Positions 52,412 through 62,207 of a DNA stretch of 64,000 nt are shown piece by piece. A program made the translations under genes and the position numbers. This DNA comes from Rothia sp. (in: high G+C Gram-positive bacteria) (GTDB taxonomy: Bacteria > Actinomycetota > Actinomycetes > Actinomycetales > Micrococcaceae): NCBI GenBank assembly GCA_030529845.1, contig JAUMWB010000004.1, positions 45,609 through 109,608 of the forward strand, read 5' to 3'. Under the pieces are notes generated by a model. It did no database searches and was not told where the DNA came from. It saw only the letters and a list, made by a program, of their open reading frames with translations. How positions within the stretch are numbered: position 1 is the stretch's first letter; each line of letters opens with the position of its first letter.

Positions 52412-53539
52412 TTAGGCGTCTTGGGCAATTTCGGACAGGGCACGGGCGGTCTCTGTCAGGTGCCCCAGCACGGTGGTAGCACGCTGGGGGTCGGTAGCAG
52501 CCAGATCTCCCTTTTCCGTCAGAACCAGCTGATGTATCAGCTTCTTGCCCAGCCCCAGGTCAGACCAGGTGCGCCAAAGACCCCGGGCTAGGTCTGAGGC
52601 AGGCACCCGTACCAGGGGGGCAATAACCTCCAGATAGAGGCCGCTTTCAGCTTCAAGACGCGGGGCTAAGGCCTCCCAAGCTGACGTGGGTTGCCCCGCC
52701 ATCGACAGCAGGGGCGTCGATAGACAGGCTGCCACTTCAGGGTGCAACTTCAGATAATCGGTACGGGTGATGACCTGAGTACCGGCCCCCTCAAGTTCAT
52801 CGTGCAAAGAGGTCAGCAGGGTAAGGAGCTCATGCCGGGGCACCGCCCGCAGGGTGCGATAGCCGCTAGAAGTGGGGAGCTGACCTGCCGCTACCTCAAC
52901 CAGCAGAGGCTCCTCTACCTGAATCTGTACCTGAGCACCGGGAACGGCCTGCCGCAAGAGCTTTATAAGAGAGTGAAAGCCGGCTCGCTGGGCCTCAGCG
53001 AGATCGCGTCGTGCCCCATAATCTGAGAGGACGCGCTCGCCACTGGTTAAGTAGGTACTGGCTGCTAGGCTAAGCGGCCCCAGCAGACGCAGCTTGATGG
53101 TTCCGGGGGCAGCCCCGCTTTCTTTCCCCACCACGTCCGCCACAATGTTGATGTCCGATTCTAGAAGCGACCGGGCGGCGTCCCCCTCGGCAGCATAGCC
53201 GCTGGTCAGTCGCCAGCCGGCGGCGGTACCGTCCGCACTCAGCCCCTCCAGGGCAGCAATAGAACGGGCCAGTAGCGTAGCCCTGTAGCCCCGGTCAGCT
53301 AGCTCAGGTAGGTAACTGAGGTGAGGCTCCCCCAGTTCACCGCGAATCCGGGTAACAGCATCGGGCACATCGCGCCCGGCCCAGGGGCCAAGCCCGGTAG
53401 CCCTCACCGTCAGATGCTCTTCAAAGGCGAGTGGGCTTTCGAAGTCCTTGCGGGCTGCCAGCATCTCAGCGTCGGTCGGCAGGTAGAGGGCAGGGCGAGC
53501 AGGCCTAGAAGCAGGCATAGAGGGAACTCTTTCTGCCAC
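52412..53539 (-). CDS. MetE-like (cobalamin-independent methionine synthase family) protein, divergent
   Basis: 375 residues. Sequence blocks such as TVRATGLGPWAGRDVPDAVTRIRGELGEPHLSYLPELADRGYRATLLARS and KLRLLGPLSLAASTYL with QIQVEEPLLVEVAAGQLP resemble the MetE C-terminal TIM barrel. But the MetE zinc ligands (His-x-Cys and the distal Cys) are not seen: only one Cys is present in the whole protein, in VAACLSTP. So methionine synthesis is doubtful. Neighbours are chorismate mutase and the mnmA/cysteine desulfurase genes. A role in tRNA or sulfur metabolism would be a guess. Confidence 0.7.
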   Translation of the reverse strand: MAERVPSMPASRPARPALYLPTDAEMLAARKDFESPLAFEEHLTVRATGLGPWAGRDVPDAVTRIRGELGEPHLSYLPELADRGYRATLLARSIAALEGLSADGTAAGWRLTSGYAAEGDAARSLLESDINIVADVVGKESGAAPGTIKLRLLGPLSLAASTYLTSGERVLSDYGARRDLAEAQRAGFHSLIKLLRQAVPGAQVQIQVEEPLLVEVAAGQLPTSSGYRTLRAVPRHELLTLLTSLHDELEGAGTQVITRTDYLKLHPEVAACLSTPLLSMAGQPTSAWEALAPRLEAESGLYLEVIAPLVRVPASDLARGLWRTWSDLGLGKKLIHQLVLTEKGDLAATDPQRATTVLGHLTETARALSEIAQDA

Positions 53540-53579
53540 CTACCGGTGGCTGTAACATTGCGGGCTGAAAGTTGAGCGG

Positions 53580-53960
53580 CTAGGACTGTTGTTCGGCCTC
53601 AGCCGCAATCTTCTCGTGGTGCCTTATAACCTCAGAAATAATGAAGTTCAGGAACTTCTCAGCGAACTCCGGGTCAAGGTGGGCAGCTTCAGCTAGCGAG
53701 CGCAGGCGCTTAATCTGGGCTTCCTCCCGCCCAGGGTCCCCCGCCGGCAGGGAGTGCTTAGCCTTGAGATGGCCGACCCGCTGGGTAGCCCGGAAGCGCT
53801 CAGCAAGAATATGCACCAGGGCTGCGTCCATGTTGTCGATAGTCTGGCGCATGGTGAAGAGTTCTTCTAGGACGGCCGGATCAACCCCGGTCATCGAGGT
53901 TGCCCGGGTATCAAAATCGGTGTGGGCCTGCACATCGTGGGCCTTCGGAGTTGTGTTCAT
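53580..53960 (-). CDS. Chorismate mutase (AroQ-type, monofunctional)
   Basis: 126 residues. The N-terminal ~30 residues are polar; the AroQ helices start TMRQTIDNMDAALVHILAERFRATQRVGHLKAKHSLPAGDPGREEAQIKRLRSLAEAAHLDPEFAEKFLNFIISEVIRHHEKIA. It contains the conserved Arg, Lys and Glu/Gln positions (the K in LKAKH and the ISEVIRHH segment). It makes prephenate from chorismate. Stands alone between the mnmA region and the MetE-like gene. Confidence 0.9.
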   Translation of the reverse strand: MNTTPKAHDVQAHTDFDTRATSMTGVDPAVLEELFTMRQTIDNMDAALVHILAERFRATQRVGHLKAKHSLPAGDPGREEAQIKRLRSLAEAAHLDPEFAEKFLNFIISEVIRHHEKIAAEAEQQS

Positions 53961-54104
53961 GTGTTTAGTCTAAAAACCTCAGGTGCTGTTTGCAGGGGCA
54001 AGCCCGCAGATTTCATCCAGTGGACCAGCCCGGGGGTAGGAGCTTCAAAAAGTTCAGCAGGCTGGCGCTCGCTGCGAGCCTACTATACCTACTCATGGAA
54101 ACTA

Positions 54105-55298
54105 TTACTGAGCAGTGATGTCAGCCCGGTCCAGGCTGTAGGCGCGGGCGATGGTGGACTGGCCCAGCACGCGGGTGCCCTGGTAGATCACCATGGTCTG
54201 GCCCGGAGCAACACCGCGCAGTTTCTCGTGCAGACGCACCACGGTTTCCAGGCGCAGGGCACCGGGCTCGGTTGCCTCGTCGTCGGCTACCCATTCCAGG
54301 TGGGCAGTTGAGGGCACAGGGTCGGCGTGGGCGCGTACCTGGGCGGTGACCTCAAAGGAGGCCGAACGAGCACCTTCTGAGGGTTCTTGGGCCAGGAAGG
54401 CAGCAGCTTCTTCTACAGGCAGACCGGCCCAGGTTTCGCGGATACCGCGAATCTCGTCGATTTCTAGCAGGTCCTTGCCGCCCACGATGACCTCATTAGT
54501 CTTGGGACGGATTTCTAGCACGAAGCGGGGCTTACCGTCAGGGGCCGGGTGCCCAATGGCCAACCCCTTACGCTGGCCCACGGTGAAAGCCTGGGAACCG
54601 CGGTGCTTACCCAGCACGCGACCGTCCGTATCCTTGATATCACCCTCGGTCATGTCGATGTGCTCTTCGAGCCACTCACGGGTATCGCCCTCAGGAATGA
54701 AGCAGATGTCATAGGAGTCAGGCTTCTTAGCTACCGAGAAGCCGCGTTCGGCAGCCTCGGCGCGTACCTCATCCTTGGAGGGGGTATCAGCCAGAGGGAA
54801 CCAGGCGTGCTTGAGCTGCTCGTGGGTCAGCACACCCAGAACATAGGACTGGTCCTTAGCCCAGGTAGCAGCGCGGTGCAGCTCCCGGTTACCGTTTTTG
54901 TCCGTGATGACCTTGGCGTAGTGGCCAGTGACGACCGCGTCAAAGCCCAGGGCAACGGCCTTCTCTAGCAGGGCGGCGAACTTGATTTTCTCGTTGCAGC
55001 GCATGCAGGGGTTGGGGGTGCGGCCGTGTTCGTACTCGGAGATGAAGTCATCGACCACGTCCTCCTTGAACCGCTCGGAGAAGTCCCAGACGTAGAAGGG
55101 AATCCCTAGCTGATCGCAGACCCGGCGGGCGTCCATGGAGTCCTCAATGGTGCAGCAGCCGCGGGAGCCGGTGCGCAGAGTGCCGGGCATGCGAGAGAGC
55201 GCCAGGTGCACACCGACCACCTCATGGCCGACCTCAACGGCGCGGGCGGCGGCAACGGCCGAGTCCACGCCACCGCTCATAGCAGCAAGAATTTTCAT
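54105..55298 (-). CDS. mnmA: tRNA-uridine 2-sulfurtransferase MnmA
   Basis: 397 residues from ATG at 55298 (RBS AGGA 8 nt upstream); the longer upstream frame runs through GC-rich non-coding DNA. PP-loop [22 protein letters not shown], catalytic Cys in [12 protein letters not shown] (first) and the second Cys in [12 protein letters not shown]-terminal beta-barrel. It thiolates U34 of tRNA-Lys, -Glu and -Gln with sulfur from the adjacent cysteine desulfurase. A 221-bp gap with a large nested palindrome separates the two genes. Confidence 0.95.
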   Translation of the reverse strand: MKILAAMSGGVDSAVAAARAVEVGHEVVGVHLALSRMPGTLRTGSRGCCTIEDSMDARRVCDQLGIPFYVWDFSERFKEDVVDDFISEYEHGRTPNPCMRCNEKIKFAALLEKAVALGFDAVVTGHYAKVITDKNGNRELHRAATWAKDQSYVLGVLTHEQLKHAWFPLADTPSKDEVRAEAAERGFSVAKKPDSYDICFIPEGDTREWLEEHIDMTEGDIKDTDGRVLGKHRGSQAFTVGQRKGLAIGHPAPDGKPRFVLEIRPKTNEVIVGGKDLLEIDEIRGIRETWAGLPVEEAAAFLAQEPSEGARSASFEVTAQVRAHADPVPSTAHLEWVADDEATEPGALRLETVVRLHEKLRGVAPGQTMVIYQGTRVLGQSTIARAYSLDRADITAQ

Positions 55299-55359
55299 GG
55301 TTTCAGTCCTACATTCAGTAATAGTTGAAGTTTTAGGCGGTGGGTTTGGGCAGTGGGGC

Positions 55360-55453
55360 GGGCAGACACCCCCTGGCCGCTGGCTCGGGGCTGGCGTGAA
55401 TCGGGCGAGCGCCCCGCGCGAGCCCCGAGAGGGTCGCGGCCAGGTATCTGCCC
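55360..55453. repeat. Nested GC-rich palindrome between the cysteine desulfurase gene and mnmA
   Basis: Three nested arm pairs: GGGCAGA (55360-55366)/TCTGCCC (55447-55453), CTGGCCGC (55373-55380)/GCGGCCAG (55436-55443), CTCGGGGCT (55384-55392)/AGCCCCGAG (55421-55429). Together they make a branched or bulged hairpin of about 94 nt. There is no T-run. It could be a structured RNA element, attenuator or a remnant REP-like repeat. Confidence 0.6.
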
Positions 55454-55519
55454 GGTCCACCGTCCTGCCCTCATACCCCAGCAGTCGGGCCGCCGCGTTC
55501 TGCCCTCGCCCAGCCGGGT

Positions 55520-56752
55520 TCAGTTCCAGCGAGCGGCGTCCGGGGCATGGCCCGCCATGCCCGCCTTTTTGGCTTGGGTCCAGGCGCCGGGGAGGGCGTT
55601 AAGCAGGGCCGTAACGTCGTCCTCAGCGCTGGTGTGCCCCAGGGTGAAGCGCTGGGCGCCGCGGGCCTCGTCCTCGCTCAGCCCCATAGCCAGCAGGACG
55701 TGGGAGGGGCGGGGTACCCCGGCATTGCAGGCTGACCCGGTGGAGGACTCAACTCCGGCCATATCGAGCAGGAAGAGCAGGGAGTCCCCCTCACAGCCGG
55801 GGAAGGTGAAGTGGGCGTTACCGGGCAGGCGGTTGAAGGTGCCAGTTGCTCGGTCCTGAGCGCTTTCGGGGAGCGCCCCCCGTAGCTGGGCTTCGGGAAC
55901 AGCTGCCAGGACGCCCTCGATGAGGCGGTCCCGCAGCTCGGCTTGGCGTCTTGCTTCGGTCAAAAGGTTTTGCCCCACTTCGGCAGCTGCGGCCCCAAAG
56001 CCCGCAATGGAGGCGGCGTCAATGGTGCCCGAGCGCACCGAGCGTTCTTGCCCACCGCCGTGGAGTACGGGCATGAGCTGGGCGCTGCGGGTGGCGATGA
56101 GGGCGCCGATTCCCATGGGCCCGCCAATTTTGTGGGCTGAGATAGCCATGGTGGTGGCGCCGGATTCCTTGAAGTTCACCGGTAGGGTGCCAAAGGCCTG
56201 CACAGCATCGGTGTGAAAGGGAATCCCACACTCAGCAGCTACCGCAGCGATGTCGGCAACGGGCTGTACCGTGCCGACCTCGTTGTTGGCCCACATGACG
56301 GTCACCAGGGCAACCGTCTCTGGGCTCTCGCCCACCGCCTGCCGAACCGCTTCAGCACTGACTACACCGCTGGCGTCCGGAGCTACCCAGCTCACCTCGG
56401 CCCCTTCATGGGTCTGCAGCCACTCCACGGCATCACCCACGGCATGATGCTCGATACCCGAAACAATAATACGGGTCGCTCTAGGGTTGGTCTCGCGGCG
56501 CTTCCAAAAGAGGCCCTTGATAGCCAAGTTGTCGGCCTCAGTACCACCGGAGGTAAAGATAATCTCGGCAGCATCGCACCCGGCCACCCGGGCAATGCGC
56601 TCGCGGGCGTACTCGACGGTAGCGCGAGCAGAACGGCCTGCTGAGTGCAGGGATGAGGGGTTTCCGCCAATTTTCATCTGCTCCACCACGGCGTCGATAG
56701 CCTGAGGGAGCATGGGGGTGGTGGCGGCGTGGTCCAGGTAGACCCGGGGCAT
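55520..56752 (-). CDS. Cysteine desulfurase (NifS/IscS family)
   Basis: 410 residues. Starts [13 protein letters not shown], the family's invariant beginning; PLP Lys in [27 protein letters not shown]; catalytic-Cys segment [28 protein letters not shown]. It delivers sulfur to MnmA, encoded downstream. ATG at 56752. The first gene of the presumed desulfurase-mnmA unit. Confidence 0.94.
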   Translation of the reverse strand: MPRVYLDHAATTPMLPQAIDAVVEQMKIGGNPSSLHSAGRSARATVEYARERIARVAGCDAAEIIFTSGGTEADNLAIKGLFWKRRETNPRATRIIVSGIEHHAVGDAVEWLQTHEGAEVSWVAPDASGVVSAEAVRQAVGESPETVALVTVMWANNEVGTVQPVADIAAVAAECGIPFHTDAVQAFGTLPVNFKESGATTMAISAHKIGGPMGIGALIATRSAQLMPVLHGGGQERSVRSGTIDAASIAGFGAAAAEVGQNLLTEARRQAELRDRLIEGVLAAVPEAQLRGALPESAQDRATGTFNRLPGNAHFTFPGCEGDSLLFLLDMAGVESSTGSACNAGVPRPSHVLLAMGLSEDEARGAQRFTLGHTSAEDDVTALLNALPGAWTQAKKAGMAGHAPDAARWN

Positions 56753-56898
56753 GGGCGCTGGCCTTTCCGTGGCTGGCGGTCAAAACAATTCAGCCTTCCA
56801 TCATACTCCCCCGCTCTTGGGGCAGGCTATGGACTGCTTCACCCTCTCAACAGCTCCCAGCACGCTTTTATTTCGTACAGCCCGCGTAAACTGGTGGG

Positions 56899-57366
56899 GT
56901 GTTCAAGATTCTTTTTTATACCCCTGAAATTCCCGGCAACACGGGTAACGCTATTCGCCTGGCCGCGATTACCGGTGCTGAGCTGCACCTGGTCAAGCCC
57001 CTGGGCTTCAATTTTGAGGACGCCAACCTGCGCCGGGCTGGCCTGGACTACCATGACCTGGCGGTCATGACCGTCCATGAAACCCTCGAGGACGCCTGGG
57101 CAGCCCTAGCTCCTGCCCGCGTCTTTGCCTTCACCACAACCGCCAGCACTAACTTTGCCGATATTGAGTATCAAGAGGGCGATGTGCTCATGTTTGGCCC
57201 CGAGTCAGTAGGCCTACCCGAGCAGGTACAGAATGACCCACATGTCACCCAGCGGGTGAAGATTCCCATGGTTTCGGGGCGTCGCTCCCTCAACCTGGCT
57301 AACAGCGCCTCAATTGCAGTGTTTGAGGCCTGGCGCCAGCACGGCTTTGCAGGTGGAGCAATTTAG
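56899..57366 (+). CDS. trmL: tRNA (cytidine/uridine-2'-O-)-methyltransferase TrmL-like (SpoU)
   Basis: 155 residues, GTG start at 56899. MFKILFYTPEIPGNTGNAIRLAAITGAELHLVKPLGF, DYHDLAVMTVHETLEDAW, LMFGPESVGLP, and SGRRSLNLANSASIAVFEAWRQHGF: the SPOUT knot signature. It methylates the wobble position of certain tRNA-Leu in relatives. Divergent from the cysteine desulfurase gene by 146 bp. Confidence 0.93.
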   Translation: MFKILFYTPEIPGNTGNAIRLAAITGAELHLVKPLGFNFEDANLRRAGLDYHDLAVMTVHETLEDAWAALAPARVFAFTTTASTNFADIEYQEGDVLMFGPESVGLPEQVQNDPHVTQRVKIPMVSGRRSLNLANSASIAVFEAWRQHGFAGGAI

Positions 57367-57370
57367 TCAC

Positions 57371-57417
57371 AAAAGGCTATGCAGGCTCACAGCGAGCGTG
57401 AGCCTGCAGAGCCTTTT
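57371..57417. terminator. Convergent terminator between trmL and htrA
   Basis: AAAAGGCT (57371-57378)/AGCCTTTT (57410-57417) continued by TGCAGGCTCAC (57380-57390)/GTGAGCCTGCA (57398-57408) across one mismatch. Bidirectional. Confidence 0.85.
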
Positions 57418-57433
57418 ATGAAAGTATGTATCG

Positions 57434-58888
57434 CTAGCTGTTAGCGGCATCTCCCAGGGTCACGGTAATCTGCTGCGTTGAGCCGTTGCGCTCAACGGTG
57501 AGGGTCACTTCGTCACCGGCTGCTGCCTGGCGGACGGCGGCGGTCAGCTCGGTTGCCTCGCTGATGCTGCGCCCGTCAACAGCGGTGACAACATCGCCTG
57601 ACTTCAGGCCGGCTGCTTGGGCTGCACCGCCGCTGGTGACCTCCTGAATCAGGGCGCCGTCACCGAAGGCTTCGGATGAGTCGTTATTAGCAGGAGAGGT
57701 AGAGACGGTCGCCCCTAGCAGGCCGTGGCTGGCTGAACCGTTAGCAATGATTTCTTCGGCCACTCGCTTGGCATAGTTGATGGGGATAGCGAAGCCAACG
57801 CCAATGTTGCCGCTGGTGGAGGTGCTCGATGAGTCGGTAGAGGCAATCGCCACGTTAATGCCGATCACTTCACCGTTTGAGTTGATGAGGGCACCGCCGG
57901 AGTTACCGGGATTCACTGCGGCATCGGTCTGAATCACGTTGATGGCAATAGTTGAACTTGATGTGGTGCTTTGGCTCTGCTGACCGGGTATCTCAAACTG
58001 GAAGGGCGAGCTGCCGAAGGGGTCAGTGGTGCTGCCGCCTGAATCTGTGGTGGATTCATCAGCTGCTGATGAGGCCACCTCGATGGTACGTACCAAGTTG
58101 GAGACGATACCTGTGGTCACGGTATTAGACAACCCCAGGGGGGCACCGATAGCTACGGTGGTGTCGCCGACGTTGAGGGCTGCAGAATCTCCCAGGGTGG
58201 CAGGGGTAAGGCTCAGACCACTGGTGTCATCCAGTTTGATAACGGCCAGGTCGCTGGTGGGGTCAGTGCCGACCACAGTAGCGGAGCGGACGCTACGATC
58301 GGCCAACTGTACCTCAATGGCGGCGTTAGCGGTGGCCCCGTCGAGAGTGACCACGTGGGTGTTGGTGAGGATATGCCCCTCGGCGTCGAGAATAACGCCA
58401 GAGCCCGAGCCGGATGCGCTTGAGGAGGTTGCTGCAATCGTCACGGTGGAGGGAGTAGCCTTAGCGGCTGCTGCGGTCACTGCGTTCACGGAGTCGGTGT
58501 TATTGACGATGGTGGTGCCCGAGCTGGTGGTTGTGATGCTTGAGGCTGCGCCTGTTGAAGTGGCTGCTACTACTCCACCACCAATACCGCCACCGACCAG
58601 GGCGGCAATAGCTGCAGCTGCCAGGACAGTGCGGGTTGCGTGCTTGCCCCTGTTCTGCTCGGTCTGCACGGGTACGGCCGCGTAATCACCGGTGTAAGTA
58701 GCCCCCGGGGTAACACCTGTATAGGCGTAAGCACCGGCGGCAGGAGCCTGCTGGGCAGTGAAAGCGACGGTGGGGTCATCCTGGCTGGAGGCTCCCGTGG
58801 CAGAAGCCGCTACCTGCTGCTGATTCATAGGAACGGTGCGATCAGCGGACGACGAATCGGGAGTAGGTTCCCATGAGTTCTGTGACAT
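57434..58888 (-). CDS. Membrane-anchored HtrA/DegP-type serine protease with PDZ domain
   Basis: 484 residues. N-terminal Gln/Ala/Pro-rich cytoplasmic part (about 1-85), TM segment LAAAAIAALVGGGIGGGVVAA (about 88-110), trypsin-like domain with LTNTHVVTLDG (His), DLAVIKLDD (Asp) and AAVNPGNSGGALIN (nucleophile Ser), then a PDZ domain (about 385-480; GDVVTAVDGRSI). Between the Asp and Ser blocks there is a Ser/Thr-rich stretch of about 50 residues. Envelope protein quality control. Divergent from the TPM gene. Confidence 0.93.
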   Translation of the reverse strand: MSQNSWEPTPDSSSADRTVPMNQQQVAASATGASSQDDPTVAFTAQQAPAAGAYAYTGVTPGATYTGDYAAVPVQTEQNRGKHATRTVLAAAAIAALVGGGIGGGVVAATSTGAASSITTTSSGTTIVNNTDSVNAVTAAAAKATPSTVTIAATSSSASGSGSGVILDAEGHILTNTHVVTLDGATANAAIEVQLADRSVRSATVVGTDPTSDLAVIKLDDTSGLSLTPATLGDSAALNVGDTTVAIGAPLGLSNTVTTGIVSNLVRTIEVASSAADESTTDSGGSTTDPFGSSPFQFEIPGQQSQSTTSSSTIAINVIQTDAAVNPGNSGGALINSNGEVIGINVAIASTDSSSTSTSGNIGVGFAIPINYAKRVAEEIIANGSASHGLLGATVSTSPANNDSSEAFGDGALIQEVTSGGAAQAAGLKSGDVVTAVDGRSISEATELTAAVRQAAAGDEVTLTVERNGSTQQITVTLGDAANS

Positions 58889-59139
58889 CTCAAGCAGCTT
58901 TCTTTATAAGGTCTGAGGGTATGCACCGGATTCAGGCGTATACAGTGTTTTCTTAGCTCCCACTATGCGCTAACGGTCTGTGTTGAAGATGAACCGTCCC
59001 TGTGTGTTTGCTGTGGGCACAGAAAGTAGCAGTCTCACCGTGAGCTGAGGGTGAACGTCATCACCGGAGCTAACCTGAACAAGGGTGAGCGGGGCTACAA
59101 TAGAGCTCAAATACAGCTGACCGCCAGAAGAGAGACCCC
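58889..59139. promoter_or_regulatory. Divergent control region between htrA and the TPM gene
   Basis: 251 bp with no ORF. A TACAAT -10-like hexamer at 59096-59101 points toward the TPM gene. No clear -35 was seen. A candidate promoter only. Confidence 0.35.
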
Positions 59140-61149
59140 ATGTCACGCAAACCTGTTGCTTCTACCCTTCTTGCCGCTGCTCTGGCACTCGGGGTTGCAC
59201 CCGCCGCTCTTGCGGCAGCCCCTTATGATTTGGACGCCGGAGTTCGGGTGAGCGATACAACCTCGACCCTGGGGAATACAAGCTCGCTAGAGGACGCCAT
59301 CAGCCAGCTTGCCAGTGACAAACAGGTCAATCTCTTTGTTATAACTATTGATCAGTTTGAAAGCCCTAGCTCCTCTTCAGAGTGGACCAGTGACTTTGCC
59401 ACGCTCAACAACATGGGCACCAACGACGTGGTACTGGTCATCGCTACCGAAGCCCGCCAGGCCTACTTTATGGCCGGTTCTACCTCGGTGCTTTCTAACA
59501 GCCAGCAGGAAAAAATCTATCAGACCTACATCTATCCTGAACTTGCCAACTCCGACTATGCAGCAGCGGCTCAGGCCGCCGTTACCGGTATCGAATCTGA
59601 GCTGGGGTCAGGCTCTGTCACCTCTGGTGCCTCCGGTGCCCTGGCTGGCGGCGCTACCCTTCTGGGCGTAGCAGCTCTGGCAGGCGGCGGAGCCTGGGCT
59701 TTGAGCCGCTCACGAGCGTCCGCCCGCAAGAGCACCGGCGGTAGCCGCTCCGGGCATCCTACTTCCTCCCAGCCCTTACCCTCTATCGAAGAGCTACGTA
59801 GCCGGGCAGGTGCCCAGCTGGTCGCCACCGATGACGCCATCGCCCACTCCCAGCAGGAAGTTGAGTTCGCCCGCCTTCAGTACGGAGAAGACGAGGTCAA
59901 ACCCTTCCTGGCAGCCATCGATGCGGCCAAGAACCATATGCAGCGCTCCTTCCAGCTGCAAAAACAGCTGGACGATGAAATCCCCGATACCGAAGCGGAT
60001 CAGCGAGCCTGGCTGACTGAAATTCTGGCCCGCACCGAGGACGCTCAGAAGGCCCTCAACGAGCAGGTTGCCAACTTCACCAACCTGCGCAAGCTCGAAG
60101 AAACCGCGCCCCAGGCTCTCGCTACCCTCAACCAGGGCATAGCCTCAGCAGCCCCGCTCTTTCCTGCCGCCCAGGCATCCCTCGATCGTCTCGGTACCCT
60201 CTACTCCCCCAGCGCCTTCGGGGCGGTGGCAGACAACATCAGCGAAGCCCAGGCCCGCCTCGACTTTGCCCGCCAAGAAGCTACTGAGGCTGAAGAGTTA
60301 CTGACCAGCCAACGAAGCCAGGCCATTCTCGCCCTGCGCGCCGGTGAAGAAGCCCTGGGCCAGGCCAAGGGCCTCCTGGAATCGATTCACCACGCCGAAA
60401 CCGACCTGGGCAAGATGGCAGCCTCACTCGATAACGCCTTGATTTTGGCTGACCGCGACGTTGCCCAGGCCCAGGAGCTAGCCCGCACAGGGGCAGGCAG
60501 TAGCAGCCAGCTCTCAGGCGCAGCCGCAGGTGTTCAGGCGGTACTTGGCCAGATCCGCGCCGAGCGTGCTGCGGGCCTGATTGACCCCTACCTGCTCAAT
60601 CAGCGCCTCCATGAGGTGCGCTCAGACCTAGATACCGCCCTCGACACCGTGCGCCAGACCCACGAACAAGAACGTAGCGCCCGTGAAACCCTGGGCCACA
60701 CCCTGGTGTCCGCTCAGGCCCAGGTATCGTCAGCCAGCGAATACGTCTGGGCACGACGGGGCGGCGTCAAGGCCGAAGCCCGTACCCGCCTCCGCGAGGC
60801 AGAGCGCCACCTTACCGAAGCCCAGCAGCTCCAGCACAGCGAACCAATTTCAGCCCTCTCCCATGCCAACGACGCTATCCGCCTCGCTGGTGAAGCCCAG
60901 CGCATCGCCCGCTCCGATGTGGATCGTTTCAACCAGCGCCAGGGCTACTCTGGAAGCGGAAACTACAACTCGGCCATGCTCGGTGGCATTTTGCTCGGTA
61001 CCCTCCTCGGTGGTGGCAACCACAACTCCGGAGGCTACAGCTCCGGAGGCTTGGGCGGGGGAACCTTTGGCGGTGGCTTCGGCGGCGGAGGCGGTTTTAG
61101 TGGCGGAGGCAGCTGGGGCGGCGGAGGAGGAGCCGGGGGCAACTTCTAG
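59140..61149 (+). CDS. TPM-domain membrane protein with coiled-coil and Gly-rich tail
   Basis: 669 residues. Signal peptide about 1-27 (ending AALAAAPYD), TPM_phosphatase domain about 30-150 (SSLEDAISQLASDKQVNLFVITIDQF; TNDVVLVIATEARQAYFMAG; IYPELANSDYAAA), TM segment about 168-190 (LAGGATLLGVAALAGGGAWAL), long helical/coiled region about 215-605 rich in Ala/Glu/Gln, ending in a Gly-rich tail (LGGGTFGGGFGGGG). This is the form typical of Actinobacteria, whose TPM proteins sit beside PspA genes; here pspA follows 190 bp downstream. Function proposed in envelope stress, not proven. Confidence 0.85.
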   Translation: MSRKPVASTLLAAALALGVAPAALAAAPYDLDAGVRVSDTTSTLGNTSSLEDAISQLASDKQVNLFVITIDQFESPSSSSEWTSDFATLNNMGTNDVVLVIATEARQAYFMAGSTSVLSNSQQEKIYQTYIYPELANSDYAAAAQAAVTGIESELGSGSVTSGASGALAGGATLLGVAALAGGGAWALSRSRASARKSTGGSRSGHPTSSQPLPSIEELRSRAGAQLVATDDAIAHSQQEVEFARLQYGEDEVKPFLAAIDAAKNHMQRSFQLQKQLDDEIPDTEADQRAWLTEILARTEDAQKALNEQVANFTNLRKLEETAPQALATLNQGIASAAPLFPAAQASLDRLGTLYSPSAFGAVADNISEAQARLDFARQEATEAEELLTSQRSQAILALRAGEEALGQAKGLLESIHHAETDLGKMAASLDNALILADRDVAQAQELARTGAGSSSQLSGAAAGVQAVLGQIRAERAAGLIDPYLLNQRLHEVRSDLDTALDTVRQTHEQERSARETLGHTLVSAQAQVSSASEYVWARRGGVKAEARTRLREAERHLTEAQQLQHSEPISALSHANDAIRLAGEAQRIARSDVDRFNQRQGYSGSGNYNSAMLGGILLGTLLGGGNHNSGGYSSGGLGGGTFGGGFGGGGGFSGGGSWGGGGGAGGNF

Positions 61150-61197
61150 CCCACGGGCGTCCGTACACCTCACCTCTCACCGCTAGCACCGGCCTGG

Positions 61198-61211
61198 GCC
61201 TGTGCACAGGC
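61198..61211. promoter_or_regulatory. Palindrome and TTGACA element in the TPM-pspA gap
   Basis: GCCTGTGCACAGGC (61198-61211) is a perfect 14-bp palindrome. TTGACA occurs at 61273-61278 ahead of pspA, without an obvious -10 at the right distance. Possible operator or promoter; weak support. Confidence 0.35.
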
Positions 61212-61339
61212 TTAGTTTTCGCTGACAACGTAGTAACTACAAGGTGTGGCAGAACACCAACTGCCCCGCCCCTTGACAGAATAAAAGAAGGCACAGCAAG
61301 CCCGCTCACGCTTTCCTCACCCCACCGAAAGGTACTCTC

Positions 61340-62056
61340 ATGGCTAAGCAGACCATTTTCAGCCGTATTGCCCAGCTCACCAAAGCCAACATCAACGCCC
61401 TGATTAATGCCGCTGAAGACCCCCAGAAGATGCTTGATCAGATGGTGCGTGACTACACCAACAACATTGCCGAAGCAGAACAGGCTGTTGCCCAGACCAT
61501 CGGTAACCTGCGCATGCTGGAAGAAGACCACGCCGAAGACCTGCGCGAGGCAAATGAATGGGGCTCCAAGGCCCTGGCAGCTTCAAATAAGGCTGAGGAA
61601 TTCCGCGCAGCAGGCGATACCGCCAACGCCGACAAGTTCGACAACCTGGCCAAAATTGCCCTGGGCCGCCAGATGCAGGCAGAGAACGAAGCCTCAGCTA
61701 TCAAGCCCCAGATTGAGTCTCAGACTGCTGTCGTTGAGCAGCTCAAGACCGGCCTGACCCAGATGAAGGAGAAGCTGAACGACATCAAGCGCAAGCGCGA
61801 TGAACTCGTAGCCCGCCAGAAGTCAGCTGCGGCCCAGTCCCAGGTCAACGACGCTCTCAAGGCCTTTGACGTCATGGACCCCACCAGCGAAATCTCCCGC
61901 TTCGAAGACAAGGTACGCCGCGAAGAAGCCCGCGTACGCGGCCAGCAGGAGCTCGCGGCCTCCTCCCTTGATGCCCAATTCAACGACCTTGAAGAACTTG
62001 GCCGCCAGTCAGAACTCGAGGCCCGCCTCGCAGCCCTCAAGGCCGGCAAACAGTAA
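61340..62056 (+). CDS. PspA/IM30 family protein
   Basis: 238 residues, almost all helical: KQTIFSRIAQLTKANINALINAAEDPQKMLDQMVRDYTNNIAEAEQAVAQTI at the N-terminus, the PspA/Vipp1 signature, then a long coiled coil. Membrane-curvature-stabilising ESCRT-III-like protein of envelope stress (family knowledge). ATG at 61340 with GAAAGG 7 nt upstream. Follows the TPM gene; a strong terminator follows at 62098. Confidence 0.92.
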   Translation: MAKQTIFSRIAQLTKANINALINAAEDPQKMLDQMVRDYTNNIAEAEQAVAQTIGNLRMLEEDHAEDLREANEWGSKALAASNKAEEFRAAGDTANADKFDNLAKIALGRQMQAENEASAIKPQIESQTAVVEQLKTGLTQMKEKLNDIKRKRDELVARQKSAAAQSQVNDALKAFDVMDPTSEISRFEDKVRREEARVRGQQELAASSLDAQFNDLEELGRQSELEARLAALKAGKQ

Positions 62057-62097
62057 AAGGGTACTGCGGCGCTGGTACGACAGAGCCCTATACAGAA

Positions 62098-62133
62098 ATA
62101 AGGGGCCCACTTCTTTGGAAGTGGGCCCCTTAT
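62098..62133. terminator. Terminator between pspA and udk
   Basis: ATAAGGGGCCCACTTC (62098-62113) perfectly complementary to 62118-62133, loop TTTG. Bidirectional, serves the convergent pair. Confidence 0.88.
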
Positions 62134-62207
62134 GTACGGCAGGTAGGCGAATAAATGTAGTACAGGTAAGGAAGCCGTCTGACAGCAACGACTACCTGTA
62201 GCGGCAG

